Assembly (NCBI RefSeq): GCF_029760955.1
Contig: NZ_CP121682.1
Location: forward strand, 4,774,001 to 4,838,000
Reading direction: 5' to 3'
Length of the DNA: 64,000 bases
From: Streptomyces cathayae
GTDB taxonomy: Bacteria > Actinomycetota > Actinomycetes > Streptomycetales > Streptomycetaceae
Shown here: positions 43,979-52,139 of the stretch, one piece after another
Layout: each line of letters begins with the position of its first letter
How positions within the stretch are numbered: position 1 is the first letter of the stretch
Program-made: the position numbers and the translations under genes
The notes under the pieces: model-generated
Told to the model about the DNA's origin: nothing
What the model saw: the letters and a program-made list of their open reading frames with translations, nothing else
The model's database searches: none

Positions 43979-44493
43979 CGCCGGGAGCGGTCCCTTCTGC
44001 GCGGGCGCCGCGGCACAGGGGACGAAGCGGCCCCGCGGTCCCCCACCGCGGACTTCCCCCACCACCACACGCGCACGTACGGCCAGTACTGCAGGCATCC
44101 TCGCACCTGACACCGGCGACATGCCCGCCCCCCGGCGTCAAATGATCTTGATTGGTCGGCTCTGCCCTCAAAAGTGCCTGACCAATGCGCCGTGGATGAT
44201 CGTTTCAGCACTGCTTGAGATCGGTCGCGTCCACTGTCCGGCAACCAAACGGACCGAGTCGAGCGTCTTCCGTCGAACGCGGACGGGACCCCGTACGTAG
44301 AGAACCCCACACGGCCCCGGCGCGAAGAGGACGCGAAGAGGACGCGAAGAGGACGGCAAGAGGACGGGAAGCCGTCGAAGTCGACAGGCCGGTGATGCGT
44401 GGGGCGGCACTACAGTGGAGCGGAGCATTTTCGTTCCGCGGTACGACGAACCACGGTGTACGCCAGCCAGGCAAGCAGCAGGGAGCGCATGAC
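43979..44493. promoter_or_regulatory. Divergent control region between the FHA-FtsK gene and pkaA
   Basis: A 515-base gap. The left part could extend the FHA-FtsK frame upstream but has no homology-like features. An AT-richer patch at 44140-44220 holds ATTGGTC (44151-44157) and its inverted copy GACCAAT (44180-44186), a possible binding site. An 11-base tandem array follows at 44322-44371. TACAGT at 44411-44416 is a candidate pkaA -10 box, giving a leader of ~75 bases. GGGAG near 44480 is the pkaA ribosome site. Confidence 0.45.
44322..44371 (+). repeat. 11-bp tandem repeats upstream of pkaA
   Basis: Three perfect copies of GCGAAGAGGAC (44322-44354), one degenerate copy (GGCAAGAGGAC, 44355-44365) and a partial fifth (GGGAAG). 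The unit length is about one DNA helical turn, so identical faces are presented in phase. The array is purine-rich on this strand and lies about 40 bases before the candidate pkaA -35 area. Confidence 0.9.
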
Positions 44494-46176
44494 GTGCGGC
44501 CGGTAGGGAGCAAGTACCTGCTCGAGGAGCAGATCGGACGCGGTGCCACGGGCACCGTCTGGCGGGGCCGCCAGAGGCAGACCGCGGGGGCCGAGGCGGC
44601 GGTGCCCGGCCAGCCGGGTGAGACCGTCGCGATCAAGGTCCTCAAGGAGGAGCTCGCGAGCGACGCGGACATCGTGACGCGGTTCCTGCGGGAGCGCTCC
44701 GTCCTGCTCAGGCTGACCCACCCCAACATCGTCCGGGTCCGCGACCTGGTCGTCGAGGGCGACCTGCTGGCTCTGGTCATGGACCTCGTCCAGGGCCCCG
44801 ACCTGCACCGCTACCTGCGGGAGAACGGCCCGTTCACCCCCGTCGCCGCCGCGCTGCTGACCGCCCAGATCTCCGACGCGCTCGCCGTCAGCCACGCCGA
44901 CGGCGTGGTGCACCGCGACCTGAAGCCCGCCAACGTCCTGCTCAGGCAGGACGGCGGCGCGCTGCACCCGATGCTGACCGACTTCGGCATCGCCCGGCTG
45001 GCCGACTCCCCGGGCCTGACCCGCACCCACGAGTTCGTCGGCACGCCCGCGTACATCGCGCCCGAGTCCGCCGAGGGCCGCCCGCAGACCTCCGCCGTCG
45101 ACATCTACGGTGCCGGCATCCTGCTGTACGAGCTGGTCACCGGCCGCCCGCCGTTCTCCGGCGGCTCCGCCCTGGAGGTGCTGCACCAGCACCTGAGCGC
45201 CGAACCGCGCCGCCCCTCCACGGTCCCGGACCCGCTGTGGACGGTCATCGAGCGCTGCCTCAGCAAGGATCCCGAGCGCCGGCCCAGCGCCGAGAACCTC
45301 GCGCACGGCCTGCGGGTCGTCGCCGACGGAACCGGTGTGCACGCGAACTCCGCGCAGATCGCCGCCGCGGAGAACGTCGGTGTGCTCCTCGCGCCCGACC
45401 CGGCGCCCGCCCCCGTGCCCGGCACACCGGCCGCGCCCGGTGCCGCCGACCCGACGCAGGTACTGCCGCACACCGGGGGCGCGTACGACCCCAACGGCGC
45501 GACCAGCGTCCTGCCGCACGCCGGTGCCCACACCGGCGGGCCCTCCGGTGCCGCCGACCCGACCGCCGTCATGCCCCCGGTGCCACCGGGCCCGCCCGGC
45601 CAGGGCGGTCAGGGACAGGGTGGCCCCGACGACCCGCACCCCTGGCAGAACCAGCTACGCGCGGCCCGCGACCGCAACGAGCAGACACAGGTCCAGTACC
45701 TCGACCCGGGCGAGGACCCACTGCGCCGCCGCCCCCAGCGGCAGGTCGCCCGGCCACCGCAGCCCGCGCAGCAGCCGCAGCCGTCGCAGCAGCCGCAGCG
45801 GCGCCGGTCCGCCCCCGGCCACGGACAGCAGCCGCAGCCGTACCAGCAGCCGCAGCAGTACGCCCCGCCACCGCCGCAGCGGCCGCGGCAGCCGGAGCCG
45901 CAGCGCTACACCCCGCCGCCGGAGCCGCGGCGTCCCGCGCGCGAGCCGCGGCAGCGGCAGCGCAGCGCCAACCCGATGCGCATCCCCGGCCTCGGCTGCC
46001 TGAAGGGCTGCCTGTTCACGATCCTCATCCTGTTCGTCGCGAGCTGGCTGATCTGGGAGCTGAGCCCGCTGCAGGACTGGATCGGCAGTGGCAAGGGCTA
46101 CTGGGACCAGCTCACCGACTGGTTCGGCACGGCGACGGAATGGGTCCAGGACCTGGGCGGACCCGGGGCGCCGTAG
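44494..46176 (+). CDS. pkaA: Membrane Ser/Thr protein kinase PkaA
   Basis: A 560-residue Hanks-type kinase. The kinase domain spans about 8-275: IGRGATGTV glycine loop, ATP-binding Lys48 in VAIKVL, HRDLKPAN with catalytic Asp142, DFG Asp163, and GTPAYIAPES. A Pro/Gln-rich linker (about 310-495) leads to one membrane segment at about 504-523 and a short external Trp-rich tail, so the kinase is cytoplasmic and anchored at its C-terminus. Gene order pkaA-pkaB matches S. coelicolor as I recall it. The GTG at 44494 has a GGGAG site 9 bases upstream. Its FHA-containing neighbour is a natural candidate substrate or reader. Confidence 0.93.
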   Translation: MRPVGSKYLLEEQIGRGATGTVWRGRQRQTAGAEAAVPGQPGETVAIKVLKEELASDADIVTRFLRERSVLLRLTHPNIVRVRDLVVEGDLLALVMDLVQGPDLHRYLRENGPFTPVAAALLTAQISDALAVSHADGVVHRDLKPANVLLRQDGGALHPMLTDFGIARLADSPGLTRTHEFVGTPAYIAPESAEGRPQTSAVDIYGAGILLYELVTGRPPFSGGSALEVLHQHLSAEPRRPSTVPDPLWTVIERCLSKDPERRPSAENLAHGLRVVADGTGVHANSAQIAAAENVGVLLAPDPAPAPVPGTPAAPGAADPTQVLPHTGGAYDPNGATSVLPHAGAHTGGPSGAADPTAVMPPVPPGPPGQGGQGQGGPDDPHPWQNQLRAARDRNEQTQVQYLDPGEDPLRRRPQRQVARPPQPAQQPQPSQQPQRRRSAPGHGQQPQPYQQPQQYAPPPPQRPRQPEPQRYTPPPEPRRPAREPRQRQRSANPMRIPGLGCLKGCLFTILILFVASWLIWELSPLQDWIGSGKGYWDQLTDWFGTATEWVQDLGGPGAP

Positions 46177-46196
46177 CGCCCCGGGCACGAGAGCCG

Positions 46197-46216
46197 ACCG
46201 CCCCTCCGGGGGCGGT
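46197..46216 (+). terminator. Short hairpin after pkaA
   Basis: ACCGCCCC (46197-46204) pairs with GGGGCGGT (46209-46216) across a 4-base loop, 21 bases after the pkaA stop. A second GC-rich hairpin overlaps the stop codon itself. Termination may be partial because pkaB follows on the same strand. Confidence 0.55.
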
Positions 46217-46329
46217 TCCGGCCTGTCTGCCGATTTGTCGACACCCGGCGGGTGAATTCGGCGTCCCCGGTGAACGTCGGCTTTCGAGGCGCGTAGCTTT
46301 GGCGACAACACGCGTCGGTAGGAGCAGTC

Positions 46330-47601
46330 TTGGCACGGAAGATCGGCAGCCGGTACACCGCCCACCAGATCCTGGGCCGGGGCAGCGCCGGCACGGTGTG
46401 GCTCGGCGAGGGGCCGCGAGGACCCGTCGCCATCAAGCTGCTGCGCGAGGACCTCTCCTCCGACCAGGAACTCGTGGGACGTTTCGTGGGGGAGCGGACG
46501 GCACTGCTCGGCCTGGAGCACCCGCACATCGTCTCGGTGCGCGACCTGGTGGTCGACGGCAACGACCTCGCCCTGGTCATGGACCTGGTCCGCGGCACGG
46601 ATCTGCGCACCCGGCTCGACCGGGAGCGCAGGCTCGCCCCGGAGGCCGCGGTGGCGATCGTCGCCGACATCGCGGACGGCCTGGCGGCGGCGCACGCGGC
46701 GGGGGTCGTGCACCGGGACGTCAAACCGGAGAACATCCTGCTGGACATGCAGGGCCCGCTCGGTCCCGGCGGCTCGCACCGCGCCCTGCTGACCGACTTC
46801 GGCGTGGCCAAACTCATCGACACCCCGCGCCGCACCCGGGCCACGAAGATCATCGGAACACCGGACTACCTGGCGCCGGAGATCGTGGAAGGCCTGCCGC
46901 CGCGCGCGTCGGTCGACATCTACGCGCTCGCCACGGTCCTGTACGAGCTGCTCGCGGGCTTCACGCCGTTCGGCGGCGGACACCCCGGGGCGGTGCTGCG
47001 CCGCCACGTCACCGAGTCGGTGGTCCCGCTCCCCGGCATCCCCGACGAACTGTGGCAGCTGCTCGTGCAGTGCCTGGCCAAGGCGCCGGCCTCGCGGCTG
47101 CGGGCCTCGGAACTGGGGACCCGGCTGCGGGAGCTGCTGCCGATGCTGGCGGGGATGCCGCCGCTGGACGTGGACGAGCCGGACAACGATCCGGTGGAGC
47201 CGGAGAGGCCGGAGCGAGGGAACATCCCGGTCTCCGGCCCGGCACCGGGCACCGGGGTGCCCGTGCGGCGGCGCGGCGCGGTCCCGCTGGTGCCGGGTGC
47301 GAGGCCGGCCGACTCCAACCGGGACACCCACACCTCGATGCGGGTGCCGACCCCCGACGAGCTGGCCGGCGGCGCCCGCGGCACGGCCCGCGCGCCCCGC
47401 GCGAGCGGCGCCCGCCGTCCCGGTTCGGCCCGCAACCGCGTGCTGGCCCGCCGGCGCCGGCTGACCCTGGCCGCGCTGACGGTGACCCTGCTGGCCGCGG
47501 TGGGCGCCGGCGCCTGGCTGGCCACCTCGGACGACGAGCCGGGAACAACCTCCCCGGGCGGCGGCAACGGCACCGGCAACTCGGCCCCGGCCGTCCCCTG
47601 A
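46330..47601 (+). CDS. pkaB: Membrane Ser/Thr protein kinase PkaB
   Basis: A 423-residue Hanks-type kinase paralogous to PkaA. It has the glycine loop LGRGSAGTV, Lys36 in VAIKLL, HRDVKPEN with Asp130, DFG Asp156, and GTPDYLAPEI. A disordered Pro/Arg-rich linker (about 285-375) precedes a single membrane segment at about 378-400 and a ~23-residue external tail. The start is a rare TTG at 46330, supported by GGAG five bases before it and by alignment with the start of PkaA. The 153-base gap to pkaA contains a TAGCTT box (about 46293-46298) that may be an own promoter. Confidence 0.92.
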   Translation: MARKIGSRYTAHQILGRGSAGTVWLGEGPRGPVAIKLLREDLSSDQELVGRFVGERTALLGLEHPHIVSVRDLVVDGNDLALVMDLVRGTDLRTRLDRERRLAPEAAVAIVADIADGLAAAHAAGVVHRDVKPENILLDMQGPLGPGGSHRALLTDFGVAKLIDTPRRTRATKIIGTPDYLAPEIVEGLPPRASVDIYALATVLYELLAGFTPFGGGHPGAVLRRHVTESVVPLPGIPDELWQLLVQCLAKAPASRLRASELGTRLRELLPMLAGMPPLDVDEPDNDPVEPERPERGNIPVSGPAPGTGVPVRRRGAVPLVPGARPADSNRDTHTSMRVPTPDELAGGARGTARAPRASGARRPGSARNRVLARRRRLTLAALTVTLLAAVGAGAWLATSDDEPGTTSPGGGNGTGNSAPAVP

Positions 47602-47701
47602 GCCGCACCCGCCCCACACGTGACCAGCGCCGACGTCACCGGTGGGGATTCCGGCCCGGTGTTCGGTAGGGGCGGCTCGAGCGAGCCGTTACGCTGGGGG
47701 T

Positions 47702-48808
47702 GTGGCAGTCGTCGATGTATCCGAAGAGCTCAAGTCCCTCTCCTCGACCATGGAGTCGATCGAGGCCGTTCTGGACCTCGACAAGATGAGGGCAGACGTC
47801 GCCGTGCTCGAGGAGCAGGCGGCCGCGCCCTCCCTGTGGGACGACCCGGAGGCGGCGCAGAAGATCACCAGTAAGCTCTCCCACCTCCAGGCCGAGGTCA
47901 GGAAGGCGGAGACGCTGCGCGGGCGGATCGACGATCTCGCCATTCTCTTCGAGATGGCCGAGGAGGAGGACGACCCGGACACCCGCGCCGAGGCCGAGGC
48001 CGAGCTCACGGGCGTCCGCAAGGCGCTCGACGAGATGGAGGTCCGCACCCTCCTGTCCGGCGAGTACGACGCCCGTGAGGCGCTCGTCAACATCCGGGCG
48101 GAGGCCGGTGGCGTCGACGCCGCCGACTTCGCGGAGAAGCTCCAGCGGATGTACCTGCGCTGGGCCGAGCAGCACGGCTACAAGACCGAGGTCTACGAGA
48201 CCTCGTACGCGGAGGAGGCCGGCATCAAGTCGACCACCTTCGCCGTGCAGGCGCCCTACGCCTACGGCACCCTCTCGGTCGAGCAGGGCACGCACCGCCT
48301 GGTGCGCATCTCGCCCTTCGACAACCAGGGCCGTCGCCAGACCTCGTTCGCGGGCGTCGAGGTGCTCCCCGTCGTCGAGAAGGCCGACCACGTCGACATC
48401 GACGAGAGCGAGCTGCGCGTCGACGTCTACCGTTCCTCGGGCCCCGGCGGCCAGGGAGTCAACACCACCGACTCCGCGGTGCGCATCACGCACATCCCGA
48501 CCGGCATCGTGGTCTCCTGCCAGAACGAGCGCTCCCAGATCCAGAACCGCGCCACCGCGATGAACGTCCTCCAGGCCAAGCTGCTGGAGCGGCGCCGCCA
48601 GGAGGAGCAGGCCAAGATGGACGCCCTCAAGGGCGACGGTGGCAACTCCTGGGGAAACCAGATGCGTTCGTACGTGCTGCACCCCTACCAGATGGTCAAG
48701 GACCTGCGCACGGAGCAGGAGGTCGGCAACCCCGAGGCCGTGTTCAACGGTGAGATCGACGGCTTCCTGGAGGCCGGAATTCGCTGGCGCAAGCAGCGGG
48801 AGAAGTGA
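47702..48808 (+). CDS. prfB: Peptide chain release factor 2
   Basis: A 368-residue RF2 that ends translation at UGA and UAA. The SPF recognition tripeptide is at 204-206 ([10 protein letters not shown]) and the catalytic GGQ at 249-251 ([10 protein letters not shown]). The frame is continuous: the programmed frameshift of many bacterial prfB genes is absent. The GTG at 47702 has no ribosome site, and a TACGCT box at 47690-47695 ends 6 bases upstream, so the mRNA is probably leaderless. A perfect hairpin follows the gene. Confidence 0.95.
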   Translation: MAVVDVSEELKSLSSTMESIEAVLDLDKMRADVAVLEEQAAAPSLWDDPEAAQKITSKLSHLQAEVRKAETLRGRIDDLAILFEMAEEEDDPDTRAEAEAELTGVRKALDEMEVRTLLSGEYDAREALVNIRAEAGGVDAADFAEKLQRMYLRWAEQHGYKTEVYETSYAEEAGIKSTTFAVQAPYAYGTLSVEQGTHRLVRISPFDNQGRRQTSFAGVEVLPVVEKADHVDIDESELRVDVYRSSGPGGQGVNTTDSAVRITHIPTGIVVSCQNERSQIQNRATAMNVLQAKLLERRRQEEQAKMDALKGDGGNSWGNQMRSYVLHPYQMVKDLRTEQEVGNPEAVFNGEIDGFLEAGIRWRKQREK

Positions 48809-48836
48809 CCTCCGCGCTGACAAGCGCTTTGTCGAC

Positions 48837-48871
48837 AAGGCAACTGCCGCCCTCGGGGCGGCAGTTGCCTT
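48837..48871 (+). terminator. Strong terminator after prfB
   Basis: Perfect 16-base arms, 48837-48852 and 48856-48871, with a 3-base loop, followed by TT. It lies 28 bases after the prfB stop. Confidence 0.88.
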
Positions 48872-49115
48872 TCGCGTACCGGGGATGTCGGGGTTTTACG
48901 TCACACTCACGGCTTCGATGTTCGGCAAAACGCGCGTACCTGGACATCGCGTACGCAACGGCCTTGACGTTCATTTGAAAAGTGGGAAGGGTGAGGCGCG
49001 GCATGCGTATCTCTGGGGCGCATGTGAACCGGGGCGCGTTTCATCGCAGTTACCCCGTTGATCACGGCCCCGAGCGCCGCCTCACTGACGATGAGCTACT
49101 GGGGGTAGCAACCAG
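48872..49115 (+). promoter_or_regulatory. Upstream region of the sortase-anchored protein gene
   Basis: About 240 bases without a gene, AT-richer than its surroundings. TTGACG at 48963-48968 is a good -35 element, but I cannot fix a matching -10. A GGGGG ribosome site lies about 10 bases before the ATG at 49116. The distance suggests a leader of more than 100 bases. Confidence 0.35.
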
Positions 49116-49769
49116 ATGACCAAGAAGACGCGTATCCGTGTCGCACGGATCGCGGCCGCTGCCGTGATCGCGGGCGGCGCCTCGCTGACCGCCGCCGGCG
49201 CGGCCTCCGCCCTCGGCATAGGCGTGAACGCCGGTGTCGGGAGCCAGGGCGCCAACGTCGGCGTCAACGTGAACGTCGGGGACGAGGACGCCGACGACGA
49301 GGAGCCCACCCCGCCGGAGACCCCGCCGACCGAGCTCCCGACGGAGCCGACCGAGGAGCCGACGGCGCCGACTGAGGAGCCGACGGAGCCGACTGAGGAG
49401 CCGACCGAGGAGCCGTCCACCGACCCCACCGAGGACCCCACGACGGACCCGAGCACCCCGAGCACCCCGGGTGCCCCGGGCAACGGTGACAACGGGAACG
49501 GCGACGACAAGGGCAACGGCGGTGGCGGCAACGCCGCCAACCCCGCCGGTGGCTCCGACGTCTCCACCCAGGAGCAGGGCTCCTCGGCCCTCACCGACAC
49601 GGGCGAAGAGCCCGCCACGTCGGCCCAGGGCAACGGCCAGGAGCTCGCCGAGACCGGCGCCGCCGAGATGACCTTCCTGGTGCTCGGTGCCGCCACGATG
49701 ATCGCCGGCGGCATCGGCTTCCGTGTGCTGCCGCGCCTCATGACCGGCCGCGGCGGCGCCACCGCCTGA
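49116..49769 (+). CDS. Secreted LAETG sortase substrate with Thr/Pro/Glu stalk
   Basis: A 217-residue surface protein. A signal peptide (about 1-33, KKTRIRVARIAAAAVIAGG, ending ASA) is followed by a short GVNAGVGSQGANVGVNVNVG segment, then a stalk (about 60-115) of repeated EEPTEPT units and an Asn/Gly-rich part. The C-terminus has the full sorting signal: LAETG, hydrophobic helix MTFLVLGAATMIAGG and a positively charged tail. LAxTG is recognised by class E sortases, which anchor proteins such as long chaplins in Streptomyces. There is no globular domain. The function is unknown; the stalk would span the wall. A terminator follows. Confidence 0.85.
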   Translation: MTKKTRIRVARIAAAAVIAGGASLTAAGAASALGIGVNAGVGSQGANVGVNVNVGDEDADDEEPTPPETPPTELPTEPTEEPTAPTEEPTEPTEEPTEEPSTDPTEDPTTDPSTPSTPGAPGNGDNGNGDDKGNGGGGNAANPAGGSDVSTQEQGSSALTDTGEEPATSAQGNGQELAETGAAEMTFLVLGAATMIAGGIGFRVLPRLMTGRGGATA

Positions 49770-49820
49770 CGGTGACGCCGCGCGTACACACCGTACGCAG
49801 GGCAGGGACGCAGACACAGA

Positions 49821-49860
49821 CCGAGGGGCCCGGAGCGCAACTGCGCTCCGGGCCCCTCGG
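49821..49860 (+). terminator. Terminator after the LAETG protein gene
   Basis: Arms 49821-49839 and 49842-49860 are perfect inverted copies of 19 bases; in RNA the innermost bases would form the loop. It lies 51 bases after the stop and faces the convergent small gene, so it may work in both directions. Confidence 0.85.
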
Positions 49861-49921
49861 GCGTGCTCGGGGTTCTCCGTGCCGGACGTGCCGGGTATGC
49901 CGGACGGCGGATCCGTGACGG

Positions 49922-50113
49922 TCAGACGGTCTGGTGGGCGAGCAGTGCCACCGCCGCGACCAGGATCGCCAGCAGGGCGATCAGCGTCATGGGGTTCAGG
50001 CCCGCGAAGAAGTTCACCTGCTGCATCCGCTCGCGGCTCGCACGGCACACCGGGCACCGGCCCTCGCTCACGGGTGCGGCGCAGTTGGCGCACACCAGCC
50101 GGTCGTACGTCAT
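49922..50113 (-). CDS. 63-residue zinc-ribbon membrane microprotein
   Basis: A 63-residue protein with two CxxC knuckles (CANC at 8-11 and CPVC at 20-23) forming a probable zinc ribbon, then a short linker and one membrane helix (MTLIALLAILVAAVALLA). The ATG at 50113 has a strong AAGGGAG site, which supports real translation. It is divergent from ftsE across 269 bases and convergent with the LAETG gene. I do not recognise a characterised family; a cytoplasmic zinc ribbon tethered to the membrane suggests an adaptor role, which is inference. Confidence 0.75.
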   Translation of the reverse strand: MTYDRLVCANCAAPVSEGRCPVCRASRERMQQVNFFAGLNPMTLIALLAILVAAVALLAHQTV

Positions 50114-50382
50114 CCGCTCTCCCTTCTCGCACCGGTCTCAGTCAGTACAACGCCCGCGGGGGTGTGAATGTTCCCCCCACCACTGTGCCAGGTTCCCCGG
50201 GAATCGGCGCGGCCCCCGTATCCTGCCCGCCCCCGCCCCGCCCCCGCTCCCGGGCCGGCGGGCTCGCCGCACATCCGGCATAAAGCGCGCAAGTGTCACG
50301 CAACCCACTCCGGTGACTGCGGCCGGGCTTCCGCTTCGCGTAAGGTCACGCACATCTACCCCCGGCGACCCGTGGTGCACCC

Positions 50383-51072
50383 GTGATCCGATTCGACAAC
50401 GTCTCCAAGGCCTACCCCAAGCAGAACCGTCCAGCCCTCCGGGATGTCACCCTGGAGGTCGAGAAGGGCGAGTTCGTGTTCCTCGTGGGGTCCTCGGGCT
50501 CCGGCAAGTCCACCTTCCTGCGACTGATCCTCCGCGAGGAGCGGGCCAGCCAGGGTCAGGTGCACGTCCTGGGCAAGGACCTCGCGCGCGTCTCCAACTG
50601 GAAGGTGCCGCAGGTCCGGCGCCAGCTGGGGACGGTGTTCCAGGACTTCCGCCTGCTGCCCAACAAGACGGTCGCCGAGAACGTGGCCTTCGCGCAGGAG
50701 GTCATCGGCAAGTCCCGGGGCGAGATCCGCAAGTCCGTGCCGCAGGTGCTCGACCTCGTCGGACTCGGCGGCAAGGAGGAACGGATGCCCGGTGAGCTCT
50801 CCGGCGGTGAGCAGCAGCGCGTCGCCATCGCGCGGGCCTTCGTCAACCGGCCCAAGCTGCTCATCTGCGACGAGCCCACCGGCAACCTCGACCCGCAGAC
50901 CTCGGTGGGCATCATGAAGCTGCTCGACCGCATCAACCGGACGGGCACCACCGTGGTGATGGCGACGCACGACCAGAACATCGTGGACCAGATGCGCAAG
51001 CGCGTCATCGAGCTGGAGAAGGGCCGCCTCGTCCGCGACCAGGCACGCGGCGTCTACGGCTACCAGCACTGA
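50383..51072 (+). CDS. ftsE: Cell-division ATPase FtsE
   Basis: A 229-residue ABC ATPase that with FtsX regulates peptidoglycan hydrolysis at division or growth sites. Walker [10 protein letters not shown] is at 36-44, then [17 protein letters not shown], signature LSGGEQQRV and Walker [16 protein letters not shown]; the C-terminal [12 protein letters not shown] holds the switch His. The GTG at 50383 has only a weak ribosome site; TAAGGT at 50341-50346 may be a -10 box. FtsX follows 29 bases later. The length equals typical FtsE. Confidence 0.96.
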   Translation: MIRFDNVSKAYPKQNRPALRDVTLEVEKGEFVFLVGSSGSGKSTFLRLILREERASQGQVHVLGKDLARVSNWKVPQVRRQLGTVFQDFRLLPNKTVAENVAFAQEVIGKSRGEIRKSVPQVLDLVGLGGKEERMPGELSGGEQQRVAIARAFVNRPKLLICDEPTGNLDPQTSVGIMKLLDRINRTGTTVVMATHDQNIVDQMRKRVIELEKGRLVRDQARGVYGYQH

Positions 51073-51101
51073 CGAGGAACGGAAAGGCTTAAACCCACGC
51101 C

Positions 51102-52019
51102 ATGCGCGCCCAGTTCGTTCTGTCGGAGATCGGTGTCGGTCTCCGCCGCAATCTGACGATGACCTTCGCCGTCGTCGTCTCCGTCGCCCTGTCGCTCGCC
51201 CTGTTCGGCGGGTCGCTCCTGATGAGCGACCAGGTCACCAGCATGAAGGGCTACTGGTACGACAAGGTCAACGTCTCCGTCTTCCTGTGCAACAAGAGCG
51301 ACGCCGAGTCCGACCCCAACTGCGCCAAGGGCGCGGTGACCGAGGACCAGAAGGGGCAGATCAAGGGCGACCTGGAGAAGATGTCGGTCGTCGACTCGGT
51401 CACCTACGAGTCCCAGGACGCGGCGTACAAGCACTACAAGGAGCAGTTCGGCGACTCCCCGCTGGCCAGCTCCCTCACCCCGGACCAGATGCAGGAGTCG
51501 TACCGCATCAAGCTGAAGGACCCGGAGAAGTACCAGGTCGTCGCGACCGCCTTCGACGGCCGGGACGGCGTGCAGTCCGTGCAGGACCAGAAGGGCATCC
51601 TGGACAACCTCTTCGGGCTGCTGAACGGCATGAACTGGGCCGCCCGCGCGGTGATGGCGCTCATGCTGGTCGTCGCCCTGATGCTGATCGTCAACACGGT
51701 GCGCGTCTCGGCGTTCAGCCGGCGCCGGGAGACCGGGATCATGCGCCTGGTCGGCGCCTCGGGCTTCTACATCCAGGCGCCGTTCATCGCCGAGGCCGCG
51801 GTCGCCGGACTCATCGGCGGCACCCTCGCCTGCGGATTCCTGCTGGTCGGCCGGTACTTCATCATCGACAACGGACTGGCGCTGTCGGAGAAGCTGAATC
51901 TGATCAACTTCATCGGCTGGGACGCGGTACTGACGAAGCTTCCGCTGATCCTCGCCACGAGCCTGCTGATGCCCGCCCTGGCCGCTTTCTTCGCGTTGCG
52001 CAAGTACCTGAAGGTTTGA
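51102..52019 (+). CDS. ftsX: Cell-division permease-like protein FtsX
   Basis: A 305-residue membrane protein with four helices (about 20-42, 178-200, 225-250 and 270-295) and a large external domain between the first two (about 45-175), the part that in other bacteria activates wall hydrolases. It signals without transporting. The external domain has two Cys (CNKSDAESDPNC) that could form a disulfide. RRRETGIMRLVGAS is the typical cytoplasmic loop contacting FtsE. The ATG at 51102 follows a GGAAAGG site. Confidence 0.95.
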   Translation: MRAQFVLSEIGVGLRRNLTMTFAVVVSVALSLALFGGSLLMSDQVTSMKGYWYDKVNVSVFLCNKSDAESDPNCAKGAVTEDQKGQIKGDLEKMSVVDSVTYESQDAAYKHYKEQFGDSPLASSLTPDQMQESYRIKLKDPEKYQVVATAFDGRDGVQSVQDQKGILDNLFGLLNGMNWAARAVMALMLVVALMLIVNTVRVSAFSRRRETGIMRLVGASGFYIQAPFIAEAAVAGLIGGTLACGFLLVGRYFIIDNGLALSEKLNLINFIGWDAVLTKLPLILATSLLMPALAAFFALRKYLKV

Positions 52020-52139
52020 CGGCTTTCCTGCTTCGGTGTGAACGTCGGACCTCTTCGCAAGAGACCGAGTGACCTTTGCCACGAGGGGCGTGCGGCCAAC
52101 GCGCGGTGCGCCCCTTCGCGTTGTCCTAGACTCGCCGGC

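Noticed and set aside
40130..44110. A 1326-codon plus-strand frame opposite the FHA-FtsK gene
   Set aside because: The composition is Gly/Arg/Ala repeats without domains; it is a high-GC shadow of the minus-strand gene.
44322..44371. Possible CRISPR-like array
   Set aside because: Units are directly adjacent with no spacers and there are no cas genes; it is a simple tandem repeat.
45740..45930. Repetitive CAG/CCG-rich stretch in pkaA
   Set aside because: It encodes the Pro/Gln-rich linker between kinase domain and membrane helix; low-complexity linkers are normal for these kinases.
47660..47800. Programmed frameshift site in prfB
   Set aside because: The frame is continuous from the GTG and there is no in-frame UGA near codon 26, so no frameshift is needed.
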